Shown: one piece after another, positions 57,003 through 64,000 of the stretch
How the letters are laid out: each line of letters begins with the position of its first letter
Position numbering within the stretch: the first letter of the stretch is position 1
Assembly (NCBI GenBank): GCA_003241685.1
Contig: QFPJ01000013.1
Location: 115,549 to 179,548, forward strand
Reading direction: 5' to 3'
Length of the DNA stretch: 64,000 nt
Origin: Sphingopyxis macrogoltabida
GTDB lineage: Bacteria; Pseudomonadota; Alphaproteobacteria; Sphingomonadales; Sphingomonadaceae
Made by a program: the position numbers and the translations under genes
The notes under the pieces: model-generated
What the model saw: only the letters and a program-made list of their open reading frames with translations
Databases searched by the model: none
Told to the model about the DNA's origin: nothing

Positions 57003-59261
57003 TCAGTGCTTGAGCGTCAACTGCAGCGCGACGACGCGCGGCCGGTTGATCGCGCCATAGAAAGCGCGATTGTTGACCCCGGTGCCGCCGCCGGAAATCG
57101 AGGTCGCAAAGACGGCGTAGCGCTCGTTGGTCAGGTTGGTGCCGATGACCGAGAACTCCCATCCCTTCGCTTCGTCGCGAATGCCGATGCGGGCATCGAC
57201 CAGCTGGTGCGATTCGAGCCGGGGTGCGTCGGGCTGCGGCATAATGAACTGATGGAGCGCCGTGCCTGCGAAATCGACCGACCCGCCCAGGAAGAAGGTC
57301 AGGTTGCCGTTGATGTCGGTGTCATAGTCGAAGCCGACCTTGCCCGACCATTTGGGCGCGCGGGTGAGGGGGTCGCCCTTGCGCGCCACGGCGGCGGTCG
57401 CGATCGGGAAGTTGTCGAGGAAGATGCTCTTCGCATAGACCAAGCTCGCATCCAGCTTCAGCCCCGGCAGCGGACGGAAGGCGGCGCTCGCTTCAAACCC
57501 GCGCGAACGGATGTCGGAGTTGCCGATGACGGTCTGCGACACCGCGGGATTGCCGACCGCCGACGTGTAGCCGGTCTGGAAATCCTTCACGAGCGTGTTG
57601 AACAGCGCCGCGGTAAGATAGTTGCCGCCACGGAAATTCCATTTCAGGCCGGCCTCGGTCGAATAGGCGGTTTCCGGGAAATAGGGCGCGCCGGCCGCGG
57701 TGGTCGGAAAGTCCTGATAGCCGCCGCTCTTGCTGCCCTTCGAATGGGTGACATACAGCAGGACGTCTTCGTTCGGCTTGTACTGCGCGCCGAAGTCATA
57801 ATCGAGCGGATGGGTGATCTGCGGGGTATAGGTGGTGAAGGGCAGCGGCGGGAAAGCGCCCGCCAGCGATCCGTTCGCGACGCGCACGAACGTCCCTTCC
57901 TTCTTTTCGCGGGTGTAGCGCGCGCCGCCGCTGATTTTCAGCCCTTCGAGCAATTCCACGCTGGCCGAAACGAACGCCGAATAGGTTGTCGTCTTGTGCC
58001 GCGCCTCGCCGGAGGAAGAGCCGGTGAACGGGAAGCCGACGGTGTTCGACGGCGAGCCCTGAAAGACGCGATCATAGGCATAGTTGTTCTTGTAGAAATA
58101 GACGCCTGCCAGATACTGGATCGGCCCCGAACTCGGCGAATTGATCCGGATTTCTTGCGAAAAGACCTTGTTGCGTTCCTCGTCGACCAGGTTGAACAGA
58201 TTGGCGGCGGTGAAATCGAGGTCGGTGACACGCGGCGCGTTCCACCGCACATAGGCGGTTTGGGCGGTCAGCGTGTGATCGCCAAGTTCGACGTCGACGA
58301 TGCCGGTCAGGCGGTTGGTATTCTGGCGATCGAACGGATTGGAACCGGCAACCGTGCCCCCCAGAGGATCCGAACCGGCACTGTTGGTGCGATCGGCGAC
58401 GACGTCGACGGGATAGCCGAGCGCCGCGCCGCGGGCTGCGAGCACGCCGCCAGGATCTTTCAGCACCTGAAGAATCTGACCGCGAACGCGGCGACGGTCG
58501 TGCTGATAGATCAGGTTGATGTTGACGGTCTCGGCTGGTTGAAACGCGAGGGACAAGCGCCCGGAAAGGTCTGTCTGCCGCGGTTCGTTACGGTCCTTGT
58601 AATCATTGTACATGAACCCTTGCTCTTGCGACGCGAACAGCGCGCCGCGGACCTGAACATTCTCTCCCAGCGGCACGTTGATCGCGCCTTCGGCCCGGTT
58701 GCCGTCGATCGTGAAGCTGTGGACGAGGCGCAGCGTGTAGCCGAACTCGTCCGTGGGTCGGCGGTTCGAGATGCTGATCGCGCCCAGGCTGGTATTCTTG
58801 CCGAGCAGGGTCGATTGCGTGCCCTTGATCATTTCGACGCGGTCGACGTCGTAGAAGGGCGATACATAATTGCGTGCGTGGCCAAGATAGACGCCGTCGA
58901 CATATTGGGCGACCGACGATTCGAGCGAGAAGATCGCGGTGTTCGAGCCGAGGCCGCGGAAGGTGGTGCCGGGCAGGCCGCCGACGCCGGGCGTCATGAC
59001 CAGGCCCGGAACGATCCCGCCGAGCTGGTTCGCGTTCGTGATATTCTTGGTCTGCAACGCGTCGTCGGTCAGCACCGAGATGGTTGCCGGCGCATCGAGC
59101 AACGTTTCATTCTGCTTGCGGGCGGTGACGATGATCGCCCCGATGTCGTCGTTCGTTGCGGCGGAATCATCAGACGGGGCTGCCGTCTGTTGAGCCCCGG
59201 CCATGCTGGGCCATGCCACCGAAGCCATAAGCGCAACGGCCATTACGTGCAAAGTCTTCAC
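57003..59261 (-). CDS. TonB-dependent outer-membrane receptor
   Basis: A 752-aa receptor. I chose GTG at 59261 because GAGGAGAGGACGC directly precedes it; it gives a natural signal peptide (VKTLHVMAVALMASVAWPSMAGA). An ATG at 59303 lacks a ribosome binding site. TonB-box-like GAIIVTARKQNETLLDAPATI, a plug with VEMIKGTQSTLLGKNTSLGAISI, and a barrel ending VALQLTLKH are present. It is divergent from the extradiol dioxygenase gene across a 391-nt region. Confidence 0.93.
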   Translation of the reverse strand: MKTLHVMAVALMASVAWPSMAGAQQTAAPSDDSAATNDDIGAIIVTARKQNETLLDAPATISVLTDDALQTKNITNANQLGGIVPGLVMTPGVGGLPGTTFRGLGSNTAIFSLESSVAQYVDGVYLGHARNYVSPFYDVDRVEMIKGTQSTLLGKNTSLGAISISNRRPTDEFGYTLRLVHSFTIDGNRAEGAINVPLGENVQVRGALFASQEQGFMYNDYKDRNEPRQTDLSGRLSLAFQPAETVNINLIYQHDRRRVRGQILQVLKDPGGVLAARGAALGYPVDVVADRTNSAGSDPLGGTVAGSNPFDRQNTNRLTGIVDVELGDHTLTAQTAYVRWNAPRVTDLDFTAANLFNLVDEERNKVFSQEIRINSPSSGPIQYLAGVYFYKNNYAYDRVFQGSPSNTVGFPFTGSSSGEARHKTTTYSAFVSASVELLEGLKISGGARYTREKKEGTFVRVANGSLAGAFPPLPFTTYTPQITHPLDYDFGAQYKPNEDVLLYVTHSKGSKSGGYQDFPTTAAGAPYFPETAYSTEAGLKWNFRGGNYLTAALFNTLVKDFQTGYTSAVGNPAVSQTVIGNSDIRSRGFEASAAFRPLPGLKLDASLVYAKSIFLDNFPIATAAVARKGDPLTRAPKWSGKVGFDYDTDINGNLTFFLGGSVDFAGTALHQFIMPQPDAPRLESHQLVDARIGIRDEAKGWEFSVIGTNLTNERYAVFATSISGGGTGVNNRAFYGAINRPRVVALQLTLKH

Positions 59262-59652
59262 GCGTCCTCTCCTCACCAGATTTATGGTATATTTTGTCGG
59301 CATTGTTTGTTCAGTCGCACTCTTAGTCAACAATAAAATCATCCACCCGGTATAAATAATTGCTCAAGGCGCTGATCACGGTTGATTCGCGGCGCAGGAT
59401 CGGCGCGGTGCGGGCTCAGGCGGCGACCGGCCAGCCGCTGTTCGACGCGGCGGGCGACAACGCCGCTCAGGCCCGGCCAATCGATGCCGGATCTGCCTGA
59501 AGTCATAAATTGGTCAATAGGACAAATTCAATTGACAATATAGTTGATGATGGTCAGTATTTCGACGTAACGGCAACAGGGCTGCCATAAACGGATTGGG
59601 TGGTGGTGCGCGCAAGCGCGGCGCCGCGCCGGTCTCAGGAGAGAGGGTTTAC
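59262..59652. promoter_or_regulatory. Divergent promoter region, receptor and LigB genes
   Basis: No gene is recognisable here. The stretch 59505-59570 is AT-rich (ATTGGTCAATAGGACAAATT and AATTGACAATATAG), unlike the surrounding DNA, and probably holds the promoter of the dioxygenase gene. A TTGACT with AACAAT 17 nt away on the minus strand could serve the receptor gene. GATGGTCA occurs at 59549 and again at 60725 before the TetR gene, a weak hint of shared control. Confidence 0.4.
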
Positions 59653-60648
59653 GTGGCTGAAATCGTAATTGGAGTCGGGACGTCGCACACACCGCTATTG
59701 TCGCTCGACGGCGACGAATGGCAAAGTCGCGCATCGGATGATTTCAGGAGCAAGAATCTCAACCTGTCTGACGGGCGCTGGGTTACCTATGACGAGCTCG
59801 ACAGCGAAGTCGGCGGACGGTACGCCGACATTGCCGTTCCCGCCGTATTCCGCGAGAAATCCGATCGTTCCCAGGCCGCGCTCGACCGGATCGCGGACGA
59901 TATCGAAGCGGCGGCACCCGATGTCATGATCATCGTCGGCGATGATCAGGAAGAGCTTTACAGCAAGGCCAACATGCCGGCCGTCGCGCTCTATTATGGT
60001 GACGAGATCGTCACCCACGAGCACGAACTTCTCTCGCTCAGCTCGCCGCCGAGCTGGGCTGCCAAGGTCACGCAGGGGTGGGCGGTCGACGCGATTCACC
60101 GCTTTCCGGCGCACCGCGAGTTCGCGCTCGAGCTGATCGACGGCTTGTTGGCGAACGATGTCGACATCGCCGTATGCGGCGAGGTGGAAGATCCGACCAA
60201 GGCGGGGTTCGGCCACGCCTATGGCTTTGTGATCAAGCGGCTGATGAAGGCGTCGATTCCGGTCGTTCCGATCCTCCTCAATACCTATTATCCCCCCAAT
60301 GTGCTGACGCCTGCCCGCTGTGTGGCGGTCGGCCGGGCCTTGCGCAAGGCGGTCGAGGCAAGCCCGAGCGACTTGCGCGTCGCCATCGTCGCCTCGGGCG
60401 GCCTCAGCCACTTCGTGGTCGATGAGGAGCTCGACGAGCAGGTGATGGACGCGATGCGGCGCAGCGCCCCTTCGGAACTGGAAACGATCCCGCGCGCCGC
60501 CTTGAACGCGGGCTCATCGGAAATCCTCAACTGGGTGCTCACCGCTGGTGCGATCGAGCATTTGAGCTGCCAATGGAGCGAATATGTTCCCGTGCAGCGC
60601 ACGCCTGCCGGCACCGGAGTGGGCATGGGATTTGCCGTCTGGCGATGA
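59653..60648 (+). CDS. LigB-type (class III) extradiol ring-cleavage dioxygenase
   Basis: A 331-aa protein of the LigB superfamily that opens catechol-type rings with non-haem Fe(II). The GVGTSHTPLL start provides the first metal His (H12). IIVGDDQEELYSKANMPAVALYYG and VASGGLSHFVVDEELDEQ are family segments; the latter has the second His region. GTG at 59653 has AGGAGAGAGG upstream. It is a single long polypeptide, so it is likely of the DODA/gallate-like branch rather than split LigAB. It would cleave the ring after the Rieske steps. Confidence 0.88.
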   Translation: MAEIVIGVGTSHTPLLSLDGDEWQSRASDDFRSKNLNLSDGRWVTYDELDSEVGGRYADIAVPAVFREKSDRSQAALDRIADDIEAAAPDVMIIVGDDQEELYSKANMPAVALYYGDEIVTHEHELLSLSSPPSWAAKVTQGWAVDAIHRFPAHREFALELIDGLLANDVDIAVCGEVEDPTKAGFGHAYGFVIKRLMKASIPVVPILLNTYYPPNVLTPARCVAVGRALRKAVEASPSDLRVAIVASGGLSHFVVDEELDEQVMDAMRRSAPSELETIPRAALNAGSSEILNWVLTAGAIEHLSCQWSEYVPVQRTPAGTGVGMGFAVWR

Positions 60649-60758
60649 ATATCCGGCCAATGAATTGCAGAATCAGGCCATAAACATACTTGTAAGTTGA
60701 TAGCGCGTCGCACTATTACAGAAAGATGGTCAATTTATTGCAGGAAATTTGAACCGCT

Positions 60759-61451
60759 GTGCCGTCAAAGACGAAAAAACTCGCGCCCGTTGACCCCGAT
60801 TTCGAAGTGGGTGCGATCGTCAATGTCCGAAAGCGCCAGGCGCGGTCGGCCGAAACGCGCACGAATATATTGGCGGCCGCCACGCAGGAGTTTGCGGAAC
60901 TGGGCTTCAATGGAGCGACGACGCGTTCGATCGCCCAGCGCGCCAACGTCCAGCACAATCTGGTCATCTATCATTTCGAGACCAAGATCGGGATATGGCA
61001 GGCCGTCATGCGGCACGCGATAGGATGGTATCACCGGGCGTTCGAGGAACGGATCGAGGGCCTGCGCGGCGTGGACCCGGTTACAACGCTTCGCCTGCTA
61101 CAGATTGATTTCGTGCGGATGGCGGCAGAGCATCCCGAACTTCACTGGCTGATGTCGCACGAAGCGGGGCAGCGCGGCGAACGGATCGAATGGATCGTGG
61201 CGAACCTGCTCGGCGGCAGCTTCAACAAATGGCGCGACCTCATCGTCGCGGCGCAGGAGGCGGGGGCCTATGTCAAGGGCGACCCCTATCATCTCCACTA
61301 TCTGTTCATCGGCGCGGCCGGCCGGATTTTCATGCTGTCGGCGGAAGTCGAAAAGATCATCGGGCGAAGTCCCTTCGATCCGGACTTCGTGGAAGAGCAT
61401 GTGCAAATCGTCCAGGACCTCTTCTTTCGAGACCCGCCTGCCAGCACATAG
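60759..61451 (+). CDS. TetR-family transcriptional regulator
   Basis: A 230-aa protein with a TetR helix-turn-helix (TNILAAATQEFAELGFNGATTRSIAQRANVQHNLVIYHFETKIGIWQAV in pieces) and a variable ligand domain with a MSHEAGQRGERIEWI stretch. GTG at 60759 follows CAGGAAAT. The effector is unknown; by position it controls the dioxygenase or the ligase. A terminator ends the unit. Confidence 0.9.
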   Translation: MPSKTKKLAPVDPDFEVGAIVNVRKRQARSAETRTNILAAATQEFAELGFNGATTRSIAQRANVQHNLVIYHFETKIGIWQAVMRHAIGWYHRAFEERIEGLRGVDPVTTLRLLQIDFVRMAAEHPELHWLMSHEAGQRGERIEWIVANLLGGSFNKWRDLIVAAQEAGAYVKGDPYHLHYLFIGAAGRIFMLSAEVEKIIGRSPFDPDFVEEHVQIVQDLFFRDPPAST

Positions 61452-61485
61452 TTCGGCTTTTCTCGCCCATCCCGCAAATATGGAA

Positions 61486-61516
61486 GCACCGTCCGCACAG
61501 CGGGCGGTGCTTTTTT
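61486..61516 (+). terminator. Terminator after the TetR gene
   Basis: A 10-bp stem (61486-61495 with 61501-61510, one G-T pair) with a CACAG loop is followed by six T. It lies 34 nt after the TetR stop and separates it from the ligase gene. Confidence 0.9.
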
Positions 61517-61533
61517 CTTGCCTTGGCCTAGTT

Positions 61534-61548
61534 AGGGCTTTTATATAG
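61534..61548 (+). promoter_or_regulatory. Half-operator like the MarR palindrome
   Basis: AGGGCTTTTATATAG closely matches AGGGTCCTTTATATAG, one arm of the 56308-56328 palindrome read on the minus strand. It lies about 40 nt before the ligase start. The left arm is degenerate. Confidence 0.4.
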
Positions 61549-61588
61549 TGCAATTGATAAAAATAGAGTGTTTGCGGGAGAATATGAG

Positions 61589-63133
61589 ATGGTCGATGCC
61601 CTTGTGCGGCGACAGAGTTTGTCCGAGCTTCTGTCGCGATCGGCAGCCCGGCATGGCGAACGACCGGCGATCATCTGCGGCGAAGTCGAATGGAGCTACG
61701 CGCGGTTCGATGCGATCGTCGATGAGCTCGCTGCGGGCCTCGTCTCCGCCAATATCGTGGCGGGCGACCGCGTCGCCATCCTGGCGCGCAACAGCCACAG
61801 TTTCATGGCGGTGCGCTTCGCGGTCGCGCGTATCGGCGCCGTTCTGGTCCCGGTCAACTTCATGCTCAATGCGGCCGAGGTCCGCTACATCCTCGACCAT
61901 AGCGGCGCCAGGATGCTGTTCCTCGACCGCAGCACCGTCGACGTCGGGCATGAAGCGAAGCCCGATGCCATCGATGCGGTGTTTGGACTCACCGACGAAT
62001 GGGGCGAGGTGCCGGGAGAATTGCCGTCGTGGGAATCGCTGCTCCGGCCCGGGTATAAACGGCCGCCCGCCGCCGATGCCCGCTCGCTCGCGCAGATCAT
62101 CTATACCAGCGGCACCGAATCGCGGCCGAAGGGCGCGATGCTCAGCCATGAAGCCGTGCTGTGGCAGTATCAAAGCTGTATCACCGACTGCGAATGGCGC
62201 GCCGATACCGTCGCGGTGCATGCGATGCCGCTGTTCCATTGCGCCCAGCTCGACGCGATGATCGGCCCTGCGCTGTCGGTGGGCGCGAAGAATGTCATCA
62301 CATCGACGCCGACGCCCGAGCGGCTGATCCCGCTGTTCGAACGGTATCGCGCGACCTCCTTCTTCGCGCCGCCGACCGTCTGGATTTCGCTTCTGCGCTC
62401 GCCGCTGTTCGATGCGCATGACTTGTCGACGCTCGTTCGCGGCTATTATGGCGCGTCGATCATGCCGGTCGAGGTGCTGCGCGAAATCCGCACCCGATTG
62501 CCCGGCCTCCGGCTCTGGAACCTCTATGGCCAGACCGAGATCGCGCCGGTCGCGACGATCCTGTTTCCCGAGGAGCATGAAGCCAGGCTCGGGTCGGCGG
62601 GCCGCGCCACGCTGCATGTCGAAACGCGGATCGTCGACGACATGATGCGCGACGTGGCGGTCGGAGAAATCGGCGAAATCGTCCACCGGTCGCCGCAATT
62701 GCTCGACGGCTATTGGAAGGACAGCGAGAAGACCGCCGAAGCCTTTGCCGGCGGCTGGTTTCACAGCGGGGACCTGGGGACGATGGATGCCGACGGCTAT
62801 ATCACGGTCGTCGATCGCAAGAAGGACATGATCAAGACCGGCGGCGAGAATGTCTCGTCGCGCGAGGTGGAGGAAATCCTCTACACGCATCCCGCGGTGT
62901 CCGAAGTCGCGGTGATCGGGCTCCCCGATCCGCGCTGGATCGAGGCGGTGACCGCCTACATCGTGCTCCGCAGCGGTCATGCCGCCTCGTCCGACGAGCT
63001 GATCGAACATTGTCGCGCCGCACTGGCCGGCTTCAAAGTGCCCAAGCGCGTCGAGTTCATCGACGCGATGCCGCGTAACGCGAGCGGGAAGATATTGAAG
63101 CGCGATTTGCGCCTCGTCACCGGCGACGCCTGA
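61589..63133 (+). CDS. AMP-dependent acyl-CoA synthetase/ligase
   Basis: A 514-aa ANL-family enzyme that activates an acid as acyl-AMP and transfers it to CoA. The P-loop motif is YTSGTESRPKGAM, then YGQTE, the GWFHSGDLGTMD hinge and the catalytic Lys in PRNASGKILKRDLR. ATG at 61589 follows GCGGGAGA; a GTG at 61568 would add seven residues. The substrate is unknown; by context it is an acid from the oxygenase pathway. Confidence 0.92.
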   Translation: MVDALVRRQSLSELLSRSAARHGERPAIICGEVEWSYARFDAIVDELAAGLVSANIVAGDRVAILARNSHSFMAVRFAVARIGAVLVPVNFMLNAAEVRYILDHSGARMLFLDRSTVDVGHEAKPDAIDAVFGLTDEWGEVPGELPSWESLLRPGYKRPPAADARSLAQIIYTSGTESRPKGAMLSHEAVLWQYQSCITDCEWRADTVAVHAMPLFHCAQLDAMIGPALSVGAKNVITSTPTPERLIPLFERYRATSFFAPPTVWISLLRSPLFDAHDLSTLVRGYYGASIMPVEVLREIRTRLPGLRLWNLYGQTEIAPVATILFPEEHEARLGSAGRATLHVETRIVDDMMRDVAVGEIGEIVHRSPQLLDGYWKDSEKTAEAFAGGWFHSGDLGTMDADGYITVVDRKKDMIKTGGENVSSREVEEILYTHPAVSEVAVIGLPDPRWIEAVTAYIVLRSGHAASSDELIEHCRAALAGFKVPKRVEFIDAMPRNASGKILKRDLRLVTGDA

Positions 63134-63285
63134 AAGTTTTGACCAGTTACGCAAATAATATCTGTTTAAGCTGTCCAAACGGATTGACAATTGCGGCGAG
63201 TGGGCGGATGGTCGCTCGACAGAAAAAGGCGCCGCCCGCCCGGAGCCGAGAAAAGCGCTGGAACGCGCGACAAGGGAGAAGATCG

Positions 63286-63675
63286 ATGACGGAACGTCGC
63301 AGCATCGAGGTCGAGGGCTACAGCCATGGCAATCTGCCCATCCCGGCCGCGTCGCGGGTCGGGCCGCTGGTGATGACCGGCGGCATTCATGGCCTCGATC
63401 CCGCGACGGGCAAGCTGCCCGACGACCTTACCGAACAGGCGCGGCTGATGTTCTTCAACCTGGAGCGCATCATGGCCGCGGCGGGCGCCGGGCTCGACCG
63501 CATCGTCCGCATGACCGTCTATGTGAAGGTGCCCGAAGCGCGGCAGGCGGTGAATGTCGAATGGGTCAAGGCCTTTCCCGATCCCGCGTCGCGTCCGGCG
63601 CGCCACACGCTGGTGAACGAGAATCTTCCGTCGAACATGCTGGTCCAGTGCGACGCCACGGCCTTCGCCGATTGA
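63286..63675 (+). CDS. RidA/YjgF-family protein
   Basis: A 129-aa Rid-family protein (deaminase of reactive enamines/imines, or a diverged hydrolase in catabolic clusters). PLVMTGGIHGLDPATGKLPDD and GLDRIVRMTVYVKVPEARQAVN are typical, but the conserved Arg of the RidA active site (near xNxxPxRxT) is read here as SRPARHTLVNENLP. ATG at 63286 follows AAGGGAGA. It lies 32 nt before a Rieske gene, probably co-transcribed. Upstream, TGTCCAAACGGA at 63172 resembles the palindrome at 51203. Confidence 0.85.
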   Translation: MTERRSIEVEGYSHGNLPIPAASRVGPLVMTGGIHGLDPATGKLPDDLTEQARLMFFNLERIMAAAGAGLDRIVRMTVYVKVPEARQAVNVEWVKAFPDPASRPARHTLVNENLPSNMLVQCDATAFAD

Positions 63676-63707
63676 TCGAGCGGATTTGCAAGCAGGGATA
63701 GTGTGAG

Positions 63708-64000
63708 ATGTTGACTGCAGAGCAGAACCGGCAGCTGACCGAGGTGGGCCCGGGCAAGCCGATGGGTGCGCTGCTACGCCGCTACTGGCATCCGATCGCG
63801 GGCGAGTCGGAATTCAACGACCGCAGCATCAAGCCGGTCCGCATTCTCGGCGAGGATCTGGTTCTCTACAAGGATCTGTCGGGCAATATGGGGCTGGTCG
63901 AGCGCCAGTGCCCGCACCGCCGCGCCGACCTGGCCTATGGCATGGTCGAACAGACCGGCATTCGCTGCAACTATCACGGCTGGTGCTTCGACCAGACGGG
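63708..64000 (+). CDS. Rieske oxygenase alpha subunit, 5' part
   Basis: The first 97 residues only; the window ends inside the gene. Rieske ligands are C68, H70, C87 and H90. The start MLTAEQNRQLTEVGPGKPMG and LLRRYWHPIAGESE are typical of phthalate 4,5-dioxygenase-type oxygenases. It is the third Rieske gene of the cluster. The catalytic half cannot be seen. Confidence 0.9.
   Translation, partial: MLTAEQNRQLTEVGPGKPMGALLRRYWHPIAGESEFNDRSIKPVRILGEDLVLYKDLSGNMGLVERQCPHRRADLAYGMVEQTGIRCNYHGWCFDQT

Overview
The window looks like the chromosome of a GC-rich alphaproteobacterium of the Sphingomonadales, with Sphingopyxis or a close relative as the best guess. The grounds are the rpsO-pnp and gatCAB housekeeping blocks, an adrenodoxin-type ferredoxin, three large TonB-dependent receptors beside catabolic genes, and the codon bias. 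The genus is inferred from style; no marker gene proves it.

Layout. Positions 1-20.7 kb are core genome: rpsO (3' end), pnp, small envelope proteins, recF, pyrB with a DHOase-like partner that lacks its metal histidines, ruvX, gatCAB, tRNA-Leu, tig, a glycosylase, a ferredoxin, rlmB and tRNA-Tyr. From tRNA-Tyr to about 40.4 kb lies an accessory region. It opens with an integrase N-terminus fused to the C-terminus of a TraA-type conjugative relaxase, followed by a frameshifted DUF6118 gene. A second, decayed copy of the same relaxase C-terminus lies at 40.15-40.42 kb. I read this as a degraded integrative and conjugative element (ICE) or island. Between the two remnants sits a coherent catabolic module: TonB receptor, alcohol dehydrogenase and aldehyde dehydrogenase on the minus strand; a LuxR-type regulator; and a plus-strand operon of thiolase-like protein, Zn-ribbon/OB-fold partner, enoyl-CoA hydratase, two class III CoA-transferases, an MFS transporter and two acyl-CoA dehydrogenases. 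Two near-identical lux-box-like sequences (ACCT-N12-AGCT) precede the two divergent operons.

Positions 40.6-48.6 kb hold the potassium-uptake set kdpFABC plus kdpDE. From 48.9 kb to the right edge is a second catabolic region: two TonB receptors, a sulfatase gene broken by a small deletion over its metal-binding motif, an intact formylglycine-generating enzyme, three Rieske oxygenases (the last cut by the window end), a LigB-type extradiol dioxygenase, an acyl-CoA synthetase-like ligase, a RidA-family protein and MarR and TetR regulators. TATATAA(A)GG-type palindromes before two Rieske genes, and a half-site before the ligase gene, suggest a small MarR regulon.

How the genes fit together. 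In the first module a substrate imported by the TonB receptor could be oxidised alcohol to aldehyde to acid, activated by CoA transfer, dehydrogenated, hydrated and cleaved by the thiolase-like/OB-fold pair. The substrate cannot be read from sequence. The second region looks like oxygenase-based degradation of an aromatic, possibly once sulfated or methoxylated, compound.
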